This document shows positions 17,170-25,933 of a DNA stretch of 64,000 nucleotides, piece after piece (position 1 is the stretch's first letter; every line of letters starts with the position of its first letter). The DNA is from JAEYFP01 sp964566545. GTDB lineage: Bacteria; Bacillota; Clostridia; Lachnospirales; Lachnospiraceae. Position numbers and translations under genes: made by a program. The notes beneath the pieces are model-generated. The model worked only from the letters and a program-made list of their open reading frames with translations, was not told the origin of the DNA and ran no database searches. Location of the stretch: the NCBI GenBank assembly GCA_964566545.1, contig CAZMIX010000006.1, positions 27,920 through 91,919 on the forward strand, in the 5' to 3' direction.

Positions 17170-17937
17170 TTAATGCTCCAATAAAACCCCGACATATCTT
17201 CCCATTTTCACTTTCATCTTCTGCAAACCCTTTGTATGAAGCTGTGAAATTCTAGACTCCGACACCTCCAGTATGCTGCTAATCTCTTTTAATGTCAACT
17301 CCTCATAATAATAGAGGAGTATTACTTTTCGTTCCTTTTCGGTAAGCTGTCCAATCGCTTCTGCGAGCATCTTTTTCAGCTCTTCTTTTTCTATGACTTC
17401 CTCTGGCTGCTCAATCTTCGAAGATAAATTCCGATTGTCCGATATGTCGCTCCCTTGCTCCATAAACTCATCAAGAGAAACCAAATTCGTCACCTTCATT
17501 TGGGACTGCCAATCGTCATATTCACTATCCGTAATGCCAAGTGCCTTTGCAACATCCTCATCTGATGCGCTTTTTCCCGTAGCCAATTCTATCTCTTTGA
17601 TAACGGTCGTAATCTTTTTCTGGCGCTGGCGTACCGTGCGTGGGATCCAGTCCATTTTTCTGATCTGATCCAAAATTGCACCCCTGATCCGCAAGCTCGC
17701 ATACGTCTCAAATTTGACCGCTTTTCCCGCATCAAATTTATCAATTGCGTCAATCAACCCGAAAATGCCGTAGCTGACAAGATCCTCATACTCCACATTA
17801 TAGCCCAGATACATGGAGAGTCGTCCTGCAACTACCTTTACGAGCGGCGCATATTCTAATATGATTTTTTCCCTCAGCTCCGGGGTCGGACATTTTGCAT
17901 ATTCCGCCCACATTTTTAATTTTGCAGCTTCTTCCAT
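17170..17937 (-). CDS. sigD: Flagellar/motility sigma factor SigD (FliA, sigma-28)
   Basis: 255 residues with regions 2, 3 and 4. Region 2 contains EYEDLVSYGIFGLIDAIDKFD and YASLRIRGAILDQIRKMDWIPRTVR, the latter diagnostic of the FliA/WhiG group. Region 4 contains LTLKEISSILEVSESRISQLHTK, the -35 recognition helix. It directs RNA polymerase to late flagellar and chemotaxis promoters. GGAGGGG lies 4-5 bases before the ATG. It sits near the promoter-distal end of the operon, as in Bacillus, where position limits its level. The anti-sigma factor FlgM is not in the window. Confidence 0.96.
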   Translation of the reverse strand: MEEAAKLKMWAEYAKCPTPELREKIILEYAPLVKVVAGRLSMYLGYNVEYEDLVSYGIFGLIDAIDKFDAGKAVKFETYASLRIRGAILDQIRKMDWIPRTVRQRQKKITTVIKEIELATGKSASDEDVAKALGITDSEYDDWQSQMKVTNLVSLDEFMEQGSDISDNRNLSSKIEQPEEVIEKEELKKMLAEAIGQLTEKERKVILLYYYEELTLKEISSILEVSESRISQLHTKGLQKMKVKMGRYVGVLLEH

Positions 17938-17964
17938 GTTCCCCTCCGACTACAATACTTCCCC

Positions 17965-18234
17965 TTAGTTTTCTTCCGACTCCTTTTCCTCTTCTGCCGG
18001 CTCTTCCTCCTGCTTTTCGATCACTTCCCCTTCGTTATCGACCGCATTTCCACCGGGCATATGAAAAGAATTCAAAATTTTTTTTACGATAAGACCTATA
18101 AGCCAGAAAACAAGCAATACCCAGATCAGCGTCGTAAGCATATCCTTTAAGTCATAATGATTTGCGTAAGTCATAATACAAGCGATCGCCCCGGCAAACA
18201 ACATGATCAGCGCCGGTATTCTCTTCGTATTCAT
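17965..18234 (-). CDS. Small two-helix membrane protein between cheD and sigD
   Basis: 89 residues. Two hydrophobic segments (about 7-24 and 33-52) are separated by a short polar turn, then a very acidic tail with many Glu residues (about 62-89). GGTGGAG lies before the ATG, and the gaps to its neighbours are 25-27 bases, so translation is likely. No known family was recognised. Bacillus has no equivalent at this place. A role in flagellar export, or in membrane control of SigD or CheD, is conceivable but not shown. Confidence 0.65.
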   Translation of the reverse strand: MNTKRIPALIMLFAGAIACIMTYANHYDLKDMLTTLIWVLLVFWLIGLIVKKILNSFHMPGGNAVDNEGEVIEKQEEEPAEEEKESEEN

Positions 18235-18259
18235 TTTTTCTCCACCTCATCCCTGATGC

Positions 18260-18745
18260 TCAAATCACCTTAACACTTTTTCCGACGGTCTTGATTATAA
18301 AGTCGCCCGTTTCCGGATAAAACTCCACCGTACGACCATAATTCTCACCGATATCCCTTGAAAGGATCGGTATCCTCATCTCTCCGAGAATCCGGATCAC
18401 CGCCTCAACATTCCGCTCGCCGATTGCCACAAGCTCCGACTTATTCTGGAACGCAAACATCTGCGCACCACCGGCTATTTTAGCCACCAGCCTCGGACGC
18501 AAGCCACCCGCAGACACAATAATCCGCACAAGCTCTATAATCCCGGTATCCGCAAACTTCGGCACATGGGAGTTGTTCTGCATTTTTGTACTGTCGGGTA
18601 GCATAATATGTGCCAGCCCTCCAACCTTAGTGATTGGATCCCGCAGTGCAATACCAACACAGGAGCCAAGCCCCAGCGTCGTAACGGCATCCGGACTTTT
18701 GCAAAGCTTTAAGTCTGCCATACCCACTTTTATCATTTCACTCAT
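18260..18745 (-). CDS. cheD: Chemoreceptor glutamine deamidase CheD
   Basis: 161 residues. CheD deamidates receptor glutamines and binds CheC to raise its CheY-P phosphatase activity. The papain-like triad is visible: Thr23 and Cys29 in TTLGLGSCVG and His46 in GLAHIMLP. The GGAQMFAF and DIGENYGRTVEFYPETG motifs complete the family pattern. It follows cheC by 16 bases, matching the functional pair. The Shine-Dalgarno site is weak (GGCGGA), so translation may be partly coupled to cheC. Confidence 0.95.
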   Translation of the reverse strand: MSEMIKVGMADLKLCKSPDAVTTLGLGSCVGIALRDPITKVGGLAHIMLPDSTKMQNNSHVPKFADTGIIELVRIIVSAGGLRPRLVAKIAGGAQMFAFQNKSELVAIGERNVEAVIRILGEMRIPILSRDIGENYGRTVEFYPETGDFIIKTVGKSVKVI

Positions 18746-18761
18746 ATTGTCCGCCTGTAGA

Positions 18762-19376
18762 TTACACCCCTAAGGATGATAGTATTTTATCATAAGATTC
18801 CAAATCAGGTACAAGAATAAAGTAACCGTCTATTTGCACATCATCGGAAAAAGCCGTCTGAATCAGAAGGATCTTGTCGCCTATCGTTCCGAATTCGATC
18901 GCCGGCACACTAAGAATGGCACCGGCCATGTCGATACTAATATCCGGTATCGAAGAGATAATTTTCAAATTCGTCAGCATTGACAGTGAAGACAAGTAAG
19001 AACCCGTAATAATATTTCCAATTTCCTTCAGTGCTGAAATTTCCATCTCCGTAAAGGCGCCTTCATTTGTTGTGTAGGTCCCCATCAGCTTTGAAACAAG
19101 GGTACGCGCCGACCTTTCTTCCAGCAAAAACATGATGCTTCCTGAAATATCGCCTTCCACGACCTGATAAATGCCGATCATAATTTGCTCTTCGCCGCCC
19201 ATGGCCTCGCCGACCTGCGAAAACTCCAAAAGCGCGACCTTGGGCACCTTCATATCAACCTTCGTGTTAAGCATCTGCGCCAGTGCCGTCGTAGCATTCC
19301 CCGCACCGATATTGCCGATTTCCTTCAGAACATCGAAATAGACACCGTCCATATTCTCTAAATTTAATTTAGCCAT
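18762..19376 (-). CDS. cheC: CheY-P phosphatase CheC
   Basis: 204 residues. CheC removes phosphate from CheY-P in the Gram-positive adaptation system. Two pseudo-symmetric active helices are present with the E-x2-N signature: LKEIGNIGAGNA near residue 14 and ALKEIGNIITGSY near 115. Both Glu and Asn pairs are intact, so both sites could be active. It lies between cheW and cheD, in Bacillus order. FliY further upstream in the operon carries a related phosphatase domain. Confidence 0.94.
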   Translation of the reverse strand: MAKLNLENMDGVYFDVLKEIGNIGAGNATTALAQMLNTKVDMKVPKVALLEFSQVGEAMGGEEQIMIGIYQVVEGDISGSIMFLLEERSARTLVSKLMGTYTTNEGAFTEMEISALKEIGNIITGSYLSSLSMLTNLKIISSIPDISIDMAGAILSVPAIEFGTIGDKILLIQTAFSDDVQIDGYFILVPDLESYDKILSSLGV

Positions 19377-19406
19377 ATTATTTTCCCCTGTGTTAATTCC
19401 TTTTGC

Positions 19407-19871
19407 CTATACCAGCTCCTTGTCAGAAATCACCATATTCAGATCGAGAAGCGAGATCAGACTGCCGCCGGATTTGCCAATACCGTTAATATATGACTGA
19501 GCCTCCGTCTTTGCGACCTTTGAGGGAGATTCGATGTTGCTTTCTCCCAAAGTGACAACCTCTTTTACCTCATCGACAATAATACCGATCGGCGCATTGG
19601 ATTCGAGTTTGATCATAATGATCCTCGTCCTGCCCGTAATGTTATCCGGCTCCAAATTCATCTTGAGACGCAAACTCATAACAGGCACGACCTCACCTCT
19701 TAAATTGATTACACCCTTAAAATAAGACTGCACCTTCGGCACCCTTGTAATCTTCTGCATGCGAACGATCGTTTCCACATACTTAATATCAATTCCGTAC
19801 TGCTCATCGCCAATCTTAATGACAATATACTGCACCGTATTATAATCTGTCATCGTATTGTTTCCTTCCAT
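19407..19871 (-). CDS. cheW: Chemotaxis coupling protein CheW
   Basis: 154 residues, a single CheW domain joining receptors to the CheA kinase. Signatures are EQYGIDIKYVETIVR, VINLRGEVVPVMSLR and a conserved IVDEVKEVV strand. A second in-frame ATG (MTDYNTV) is a possible start. It begins 15 bases after cheA ends and is co-transcribed with the che genes. Nothing unusual was seen in it. Confidence 0.94.
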   Translation of the reverse strand: MEGNNTMTDYNTVQYIVIKIGDEQYGIDIKYVETIVRMQKITRVPKVQSYFKGVINLRGEVVPVMSLRLKMNLEPDNITGRTRIIMIKLESNAPIGIIVDEVKEVVTLGESNIESPSKVAKTEAQSYINGIGKSGGSLISLLDLNMVISDKELV

Positions 19872-19886
19872 TTCTCTCTCCCCCTC

Positions 19887-21512
19887 CTACATCAATACAT
19901 TAACATCGAGAATCAGCGCAACCTCGCCGTCGCCAAGAATCGTAGCGCCGCTGATCATACGGCTTGTAGGGTTGATATACTTGCCAAGAGATTTAATAAC
20001 AATTTCCTGTTGACCAATCAACTCGTCAACGACAAAACCGGCAAGTGTATCCCCTTTCTTCACGATGACAACAACCATGCTCTCCGAAGGATCCTTTGTT
20101 GACTCATTATCCAAAATTGTATGAAGACGAATGAGCGGAATAACACTTCCCCTTAAATTAATTACTTCCTTCGCTTCTACATGTTTAACCTCATCCTCTG
20201 CAATATCCTCAATTGTCTGAATGGAACCAAGCGCGATCGCGTACTTTTCACCGCCTACAACAACCATCAAAGCCTGAATAATCGCAAGCGTAAGCGGAAG
20301 ACGGATCGTCCACGTAGAGCCGTAGCCGAGCTTTGTCTTGACACTGACATCGCCGCCCAGGGCTTCAATTTTAGATTTTACAACATCGAGACCGACGCCG
20401 CGTCCCGATACATCTGATACGACCTTCGCCGTAGAGAAGCTCGGAAGGAACAGTAAGTCGATAATTTCTTTATCGTTCATTTCGGATGCCTGATCCGGCA
20501 TGATCGTGCCGCGTTCAATTGCCTTGCTCCTTACGGCCGCCACGTCAATTCCGTTACCGTCATCCCAGACTTCGATTATAACATTATTGCCATCTTGATA
20601 GGCGTCAAGGAAAATAGAACCTGTCTCACTCTTTCCCCTTGCTTTTCTGACATCATTCGACTCCAGACCGTGATCAGCCGAATTTCTTAATAAATGCATA
20701 AGCGGATCGCCTATTTCATCCACAACCGTCCTGTCAAGTTCAGTCTCTTCACCGGTCATGTGCAGTTCCATCTTCTTGCCCAAGCTCTTGGAAAGATCCC
20801 GGATCATACGCGGGAATTTATTAACCACGCTCTCAATCGGAACCATTCGAACCTTCATAACCGATTCATGCAGATTTGTCGTCACGCTTTCGAGGTATTC
20901 TATTTGTTCATTAAAGTTACCGTTAGTATCATCACAGGCGCTGTAGGATACAAGGCTGTTTTTCGCAATGATCAGCTCACTGACCAGATTCATCAGCACG
21001 TCCAGCTTCTCGATATCCACTCTGACTGTCCTGTTGACGACAGGCTTTGCAGACTGCGTTTTCTTGTTACTCGTATTCAGGGACGGCGTCTGCGCCGGTG
21101 CGGCCGATATATTGTCTTCTTTGGCTTTATGTAAGAATTCCGTTTCATGAGTTTCCTGATCCGCTTCCACCAAGACCAGCTTCGGGTCGTTCGGGTTAAT
21201 CTCCTCTCCTACGGCCTGTTCAATTTCTGAAACACGCATAATAACCGATTTTACTTTTTCAAGCGATTCTGTTGTCGCAAAATAAATGCTGAATTCCCTG
21301 TCAAACCGCTCATCCTCTATGTCCTGTATAGACGGGGAGGACACAACAATGTCGCCGTGCTCGTCTAACGATTTAAACACAAGGAACGCACGAGCCGCCT
21401 TTAAGATACAGCTTTCCTTTACAAGTACAGTAATGCCATACACATGCAGACCCTTTGCAAGCTCATCCCGTACGATCCGCACCTCGGATTCTAGCAGCGC
21501 AATCTCCTGCCA
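19887..21512 (-). CDS. cheA: CheA, 3' portion (P2-P5) in the -1 frame
   Basis: About 541 codons that encode the CheA P2 region (from about LHVYGITV), the dimerisation helices, the ATPase domain with N-box HLLRNSADHG, GNGID and SGRGVGLDVVKSKIE, and a CheW-like P5 domain. The frame is open from 21512 (TGG) but has no ATG near its beginning; the first GTG is at 21480-21482, inside P2. The phospho-transfer P1 domain is encoded just upstream in a frame that differs by one base. If the frames are joined at the A-run 21513-21518, the product is about 698 residues, a normal CheA. Either the gene needs a -1 frameshift, or it carries an indel or a sequence error. Confidence 0.88.
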   Translation of the reverse strand, partial: WQEIALLESEVRIVRDELAKGLHVYGITVLVKESCILKAARAFLVFKSLDEHGDIVVSSPSIQDIEDERFDREFSIYFATTESLEKVKSVIMRVSEIEQAVGEEINPNDPKLVLVEADQETHETEFLHKAKEDNISAAPAQTPSLNTSNKKTQSAKPVVNRTVRVDIEKLDVLMNLVSELIIAKNSLVSYSACDDTNGNFNEQIEYLESVTTNLHESVMKVRMVPIESVVNKFPRMIRDLSKSLGKKMELHMTGEETELDRTVVDEIGDPLMHLLRNSADHGLESNDVRKARGKSETGSIFLDAYQDGNNVIIEVWDDGNGIDVAAVRSKAIERGTIMPDQASEMNDKEIIDLLFLPSFSTAKVVSDVSGRGVGLDVVKSKIEALGGDVSVKTKLGYGSTWTIRLPLTLAIIQALMVVVGGEKYAIALGSIQTIEDIAEDEVKHVEAKEVINLRGSVIPLIRLHTILDNESTKDPSESMVVVIVKKGDTLAGFVVDELIGQQEIVIKSLGKYINPTSRMISGATILGDGEVALILDVNVLM

Positions 21513-21982
21513 TTTTTTATCAAAACCGCCGGCGTCTCTTTTTCTTCCGGCTTCTCTTGCGGAGCGGCTTCCTTTACGGGCTCTTTTTTTCCATTTAAGC
21601 CTTCGTCCAGTATTTTTTGCAACGCCTTGATAATAGGCTCGTTGTCATTTGTGCCCTCGTCCCTTGTTTCCTGGATCTGGCTTTTGTACGATTCCAGAGC
21701 GTCCACCGCACGAAATAAAATATCAACCAAATGGCTGTCCACCTTGATTTTGCCGTTGCGCACTTCGGAAAACACATTTTCCATATCATGTGTCAGCGCC
21801 TGCATCCGCTTGTAGCCCATCGTACCGGCCATACCCTTTAAGGAATGTGCGGCGCGAAAAATCTCATTGATCGTATCTTCATTTTCCGGTTCATGCTCCA
21901 AAACCATGAGCTGATCGCTCAAGCTCTGCAAATGCTCGCTTGTTTCATCGAGAAAAATCTCTAAATATTGACTAATATCCAT
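21491..21982 (-). CDS. cheA: CheA, 5' portion (P1 phospho-acceptor domain), terminates early
   Basis: 163 residues comprising the HPt domain with the phospho-acceptor His46 in RAAHSLKGMAG, helix bundle residues to about 105, and an acidic linker. The frame ends at a TAG (21491-21493) seven codons after the slippery run. As read, it would give a free P1 domain without kinase. The start has a clear family match (MDISQYLEIFLDE). It begins 4 bases after the cheB stop. See the 3' portion and the slippery site for the possible fusion. Confidence 0.88.
   Translation of the reverse strand: MDISQYLEIFLDETSEHLQSLSDQLMVLEHEPENEDTINEIFRAAHSLKGMAGTMGYKRMQALTHDMENVFSEVRNGKIKVDSHLVDILFRAVDALESYKSQIQETRDEGTNDNEPIIKALQKILDEGLNGKKEPVKEAAPQEKPEEKETPAVLIKNGRRLRC
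21512..21518 (-). other. Slippery heptamer A AAA AAT at the cheA frame junction
   Basis: On the minus strand the P1 frame reads ATA AAA AAT, so the bases form X XXY YYZ with X=A, Y=A, Z=T. A one-base backward slip puts the ribosome on TGG CAG GAG, which continues into P2. No stable hairpin lies 5-9 bases downstream; the nearest is a 5-bp ATCCG/CGGAT stem about 22 bases away. No strong Shine-Dalgarno stimulator stands upstream. A missing A in the homopolymer would look identical. Confidence 0.5.
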
Positions 21983-21986
21983 GTTA

Positions 21987-23114
21987 TCATACCCCCACGT
22001 TCTTCATAATCTGTTCCGCTACTCTTGTAAGAGGAACAACTTCATCTGCAAGTCCGGCCGACATAATGCTCTTTGGCATCCCATATACCGTACACGTTTC
22101 TTCATCCTGCGCAATGACATGGATCCTCTTCTTTTTTTCCAGTGCCATAATTCCTGCGGTACCGTCACTTCCCATACCGGTAAGCACCACACAGACAACT
22201 TCATCATAGGCCGTATTGCAAAGCGATTCAAACATATAGTTCGCGCATGGCTTGACACCCTCTCTGGTCGGCTCGTTCGTGCATTTCACATAATAGCCGC
22301 CGTCGCGTTTCTCCACCTGCATATGAATCCCGCCGGGCGCAACATACACATGGCCGTTCAAAAGAAGCTCGCCGTGCTTTGCTTCCGAAACGCTCACATC
22401 GCTTAGGTCATTCAGTCTTTCTGCAAGCGACTGCGTAAACCCCTTTGGCATGTGCTGTACCAAAAGCACGGGCGCCTTGATATTCTTTGAAAGCTTCGGA
22501 ATAACTTCCTGCAACGCCTTAGGGCCTCCGGTAGAGGTGGCAATTGCGACAATCTTGGAAACAGTCGCCGACGGATATTTACGCGACGTGGTCTGCGACT
22601 TTTGGGAAACCCCCTGCAGAGTGTGGAAATTTACATCATACCGCATCGTAAAGGTCGGTGCCTGCCCATCCGGAGACTTTTTTCCCGTCTCACGTTTCGG
22701 CCTTATTGTGCCTTGCGCATTCGCTACAACATACAGCAGACTTAAAAAGGTCTTTTTGAAGTCTTCTTCCCTTGCGTTCACAATATTTTCCGGCTTCTTA
22801 ATAAAATCAACCGCACCGAGCTCAAGCGCTGTCAGTGTCTCCCTTGCGCCCTCCTTTGTCGTCGTGCTTGCCATAAGAACATTGGCTCGAACATCATTGT
22901 CCTTCATCTTTTTAAGCAGCTCCAGACCGGTCATCCTTGGCATATAGACATCCAGCACAACCGCATCATACTGCCCCGAGATCAGGAATTCATAACCTTC
23001 CACGCCGTCTCGCGCAACATTGGCAACCTCGAATCTGTCATCTGTATTGATTATATCACAAAACACCCTTCTCATGAGTGCAGAATCGTCGACTATTAAT
23101 ATTTTTTTCTTCAC
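21987..23114 (-). CDS. cheB: Chemotaxis methylesterase CheB
   Basis: 375 residues. An N-terminal receiver with Asp55 (VVLDVYMPRMTG) is followed by a linker (about 130-185) and a methylesterase/deamidase domain with Ser194 in ATSTGG, His221 in VQHMPKG and Asp317 in GMGSDG. All catalytic residues are intact. CheB demethylates receptor glutamates. The opposing methyltransferase gene cheR is not in the window and must be elsewhere. It lies between the PilZ gene and cheA. Confidence 0.96.
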   Translation of the reverse strand: MKKKILIVDDSALMRRVFCDIINTDDRFEVANVARDGVEGYEFLISGQYDAVVLDVYMPRMTGLELLKKMKDNDVRANVLMASTTTKEGARETLTALELGAVDFIKKPENIVNAREEDFKKTFLSLLYVVANAQGTIRPKRETGKKSPDGQAPTFTMRYDVNFHTLQGVSQKSQTTSRKYPSATVSKIVAIATSTGGPKALQEVIPKLSKNIKAPVLLVQHMPKGFTQSLAERLNDLSDVSVSEAKHGELLLNGHVYVAPGGIHMQVEKRDGGYYVKCTNEPTREGVKPCANYMFESLCNTAYDEVVCVVLTGMGSDGTAGIMALEKKKRIHVIAQDEETCTVYGMPKSIMSAGLADEVVPLTRVAEQIMKNVGV

Positions 23115-23117
23115 ATG

Positions 23118-23840
23118 CTAACCCTTTTCCCTATGACGTATTTTTCTTTCTTCTTCAAAGATATAACGGATGATGCTTTCCCTATCATCATTCATAATAT
23201 TGAGAAACTGAATCCGGTGCTCAAATTCATCGTCTCTGTTGTCAATGCGTTCCGACAGTAGAACCTTCCCGAGCAGCTTGTATTCAGTTAATTGTCCGTT
23301 TACAAAAAGAGAAAATACAAACTGAATATTTGCGTTTTTCTCATAACGCACTCCGGAAACAAACCGGGCGCCGCCGCCGCTGATATCTACCATGATCCCA
23401 TCGCTGAACATGATGTCCGTATCGAGAAACCGCACCCGCTCATTGAAGCCATTTACATCCTCCTCCGTTATTTCCCTGCATTTCATATCTAAAACACAGT
23501 TTAACCGATAATATTCGCGCCTCTGGTATCTCCTGATATCAGTCGTCAATTCCATTACGAGTATGAAAATATTATCGCTCTTATATCTGTCGATTACCCT
23601 TGCAAGGCATTGGTAAAGGCCTGACGGCGTATAAAAGCAAATATTGTATTCTCCATCCACCGGAAGCAGTACTATTTTCCCCTGCTCGATTGGCATCGCA
23701 ATCTTAATCTGATCCTCCGAGACAATGTCGTAAAGCTTGCTCCGATAGGTTCTTCTCTCCGAAGAATTATCCACATCGCCCAGCCTATCAATTGTTTCCA
23801 GCTCCAGCTTTGCACCGATACTCACATACTTTGACAACAT
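23118..23840 (-). CDS. YcgR-type PilZ c-di-GMP-binding flagellar brake protein
   Basis: 240 residues. An N-terminal YcgR-like beta domain (about 1-100) is followed by a PilZ domain. The c-di-GMP signature is intact: an Arg-rich switch RRYQRREYYR at about 103-112 and a DISGGGARF strand at about 152-160. Proteins of this type slow the motor or affect flagellar output when c-di-GMP rises. It is 3 bases upstream of cheB and 39 bases after flhG. With the EAL and HD-GYP proteins encoded at 55-62 kb it gives a c-di-GMP input to motility. Confidence 0.9.
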   Translation of the reverse strand: MLSKYVSIGAKLELETIDRLGDVDNSSERRTYRSKLYDIVSEDQIKIAMPIEQGKIVLLPVDGEYNICFYTPSGLYQCLARVIDRYKSDNIFILVMELTTDIRRYQRREYYRLNCVLDMKCREITEEDVNGFNERVRFLDTDIMFSDGIMVDISGGGARFVSGVRYEKNANIQFVFSLFVNGQLTEYKLLGKVLLSERIDNRDDEFEHRIQFLNIMNDDRESIIRYIFEEERKIRHREKG

Positions 23841-23879
23841 ACCTTCACCCCACCTTATAATTTTAACAGATAACTTTAT

Positions 23880-24770
23880 TTATAAAAATTTGTTGCCGCG
23901 CACAATATTAGCAAAAAATCCTTCCATTCCATGCTTTCTGAAAATAGGATCGGCACTGCTGTTCATTAGTGTCACCGCAAGATCCTGAAATGCCATAGCC
24001 GACTTCGCATTCGGGTTATGCAGCGAGATCGGAGTCTGCTGCATGACCGCCTTTACAAGCTGTGAATCCTCCGGAATAACCCCGATAAAGGAGATTGGAA
24101 TTTTTAAATATCGGCTGACAACCGCATTCAGCTTGTTATAAAGCTGGCGTCCCTCCTCAATGCCGCCTACCTTGTTCGTTATGACCTTGACCCGAGTCAG
24201 TTCCGCATTATAGCGTCCATGGTTATTGAGTGCCTTTAAGAGCGAATAGGAATCCGTAATCGACGTCGGTTCCGGAGTTGTGACAAGAAGCACCTCACTG
24301 CTCGCCACAAGAAATTCCAACACCGAATCGGCAATACCCGCACCCGTATCAATGATAATGATGTCGGCGAGCGAATCCAACTCGGCAAGGTTTAAGACGA
24401 GATAATTGATGTAATCTCGCCCCAGATTAGAAAGCCCCGCAATACCCGAACCTCCCGAAATAAAACCGATATCCATCGGTCCCATCGTGATGATTTCCTT
24501 AATATTTTTGCCTTGATAAATTAAATCGCCCAAATGATACTTCGGTACGGCACCAAACATAACCTCGATGTTGGCAAGACCGAAATCCGCGTCAAAAATA
24601 ATAACTCGCTGTCCCATTTTCCGAAACTGAACAGCAAGATTGATGGACACATTGGACTTGCCTACGCCCCCCTTGCCACTCGTTACCGTAATCACTCTGG
24701 CTGTCGGGCGGGGCATCTGGGCACTTTTCTTAATGATGTTCCTCAATGATTCTGCCTGATCCATTGTCAT
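23880..24770 (-). CDS. flhG: FlhG (FleN/YlxH) MinD-like ATPase
   Basis: 296 residues of the ParA/MinD family. The deviant Walker A GKGGVGKSN (about 32-40), the FDADFGLANIEVMFG motif and the IIIDTGAGI Walker B are visible. FlhG controls flagellar number and position together with the FlhF GTPase, and stimulates it through its N-terminal residues (SLRNIIKK region). The gene overlaps flhF by 4 bases (ATGA), a sign of coupled translation. Confidence 0.95.
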   Translation of the reverse strand: MTMDQAESLRNIIKKSAQMPRPTARVITVTSGKGGVGKSNVSINLAVQFRKMGQRVIIFDADFGLANIEVMFGAVPKYHLGDLIYQGKNIKEIITMGPMDIGFISGGSGIAGLSNLGRDYINYLVLNLAELDSLADIIIIDTGAGIADSVLEFLVASSEVLLVTTPEPTSITDSYSLLKALNNHGRYNAELTRVKVITNKVGGIEEGRQLYNKLNAVVSRYLKIPISFIGVIPEDSQLVKAVMQQTPISLHNPNAKSAMAFQDLAVTLMNSSADPIFRKHGMEGFFANIVRGNKFL

Positions 24771-25933
24771 TTGCCTCCCAACAATTGTTTTACAGTGCTC
24801 TGCGGACTAAACTGCTCAATGTCGTCCGGTACGTTCTGTCCGCACGTAATATAGGACAAGTCTGCGCCTGTGTGTATTCTCAAATTAAACAAGTTTCCAA
24901 GTGTTTCTGTTTCATCCAGCTTGGTGAAAATCAGCTTATAATCCGTCAGTGTCAAGTAGGCATCCGTAATGCTGACCAAATCCCTGTACTTGGTCGTCGC
25001 ACTGACAACGAGATACACTTCCTTTTCCATACTCTCATCAATAGATTGGATTAGCTGGTTCATGCCATTTTTCTGCATTTCATTGTTATGGGAATGCCCC
25101 GCCGTATCAATCAGTATATAATCAAACGAGGAAAACGCCTTAACTGCCGTCGTAAGCTCCTCGGCAGAGTAAATTACGCGAAACGGCGCCTCCAAAATAC
25201 TCGCGTACGTACGCAGCTGCTCCGCTGCTGCAATGCGGTAAGTATCTGCCGTCAAAAGAGCAACCTTCTTTTTTTCATTGACGCTTAAGCGAGACGCAAG
25301 CTTGGCAATTGTCGTCGTCTTACCGACGCCGGTCGGGCCGATGAAGAATAAGATTTTAGCGCCCTTTCTTGCGGGTATAATCGTCTTGGGCTGTCCAAAT
25401 TTCAAAATCATCTTCTGGTAAATGCTGGAGAGTATGTGATCTATCGTCACGTTTGGCCTATTGATTTTCTCAATTTCCTCCATCAGCTCATTCACATACT
25501 TTTCATTAATTTCATTCTCAATCAGCGTATTGTAAATCAGCTTCAGGAAAGAGAGGTTTTTATCGTCCTCCTTGAATTCCTCTCCGTTTCCTTCACTTTC
25601 TCTCACGAGTTGCTGTTCAATGAGGGAATGCAGGCTTTCAAGCTTTTCTTCCAGCAGCTTATCGCTCCTGTTTCCCTGAGAATCGATCGCATTATTAAAT
25701 TCCTTAGGTTCCGGCATGAAAGGAAACCCGAGCTGAACCGGTTTGAGCACCGGCTTATTCGACTCCTCCTCAAGTGCAGCTGTCACTTCAACAAGGGGTT
25801 TCCTGAAAAAGAAAAAGATGCCCCCTTTCTTCATATTTTTCACATTCATGATCACAACGTTTGATCCCAGTTCTTTTTTAGCTGTCGCAACAGCCTCTTC
25901 CTCTGTTTTTCCCAGAAATTTTTTGATAATCAC
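24767..25933 (-). CDS. flhF: Flagellar SRP-type GTPase FlhF
   Basis: 388 residues. A basic N-terminal domain (about 1-50) precedes a variable linker and an NG GTPase domain with P-loop GPTGVGKTT (199-207), LTADTYRIAAAEQLRTYA and IDTAGHSHNN. The usual DTAGR is replaced by DTAGH. It recruits early flagellar components to the membrane. The start is GTG, overlapping the flhA stop by one base (TAGTG). It overlaps flhG by 4 bases. Confidence 0.95.
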   Translation of the reverse strand: MIIKKFLGKTEEEAVATAKKELGSNVVIMNVKNMKKGGIFFFFRKPLVEVTAALEEESNKPVLKPVQLGFPFMPEPKEFNNAIDSQGNRSDKLLEEKLESLHSLIEQQLVRESEGNGEEFKEDDKNLSFLKLIYNTLIENEINEKYVNELMEEIEKINRPNVTIDHILSSIYQKMILKFGQPKTIIPARKGAKILFFIGPTGVGKTTTIAKLASRLSVNEKKKVALLTADTYRIAAAEQLRTYASILEAPFRVIYSAEELTTAVKAFSSFDYILIDTAGHSHNNEMQKNGMNQLIQSIDESMEKEVYLVVSATTKYRDLVSITDAYLTLTDYKLIFTKLDETETLGNLFNLRIHTGADLSYITCGQNVPDDIEQFSPQSTVKQLLGGK

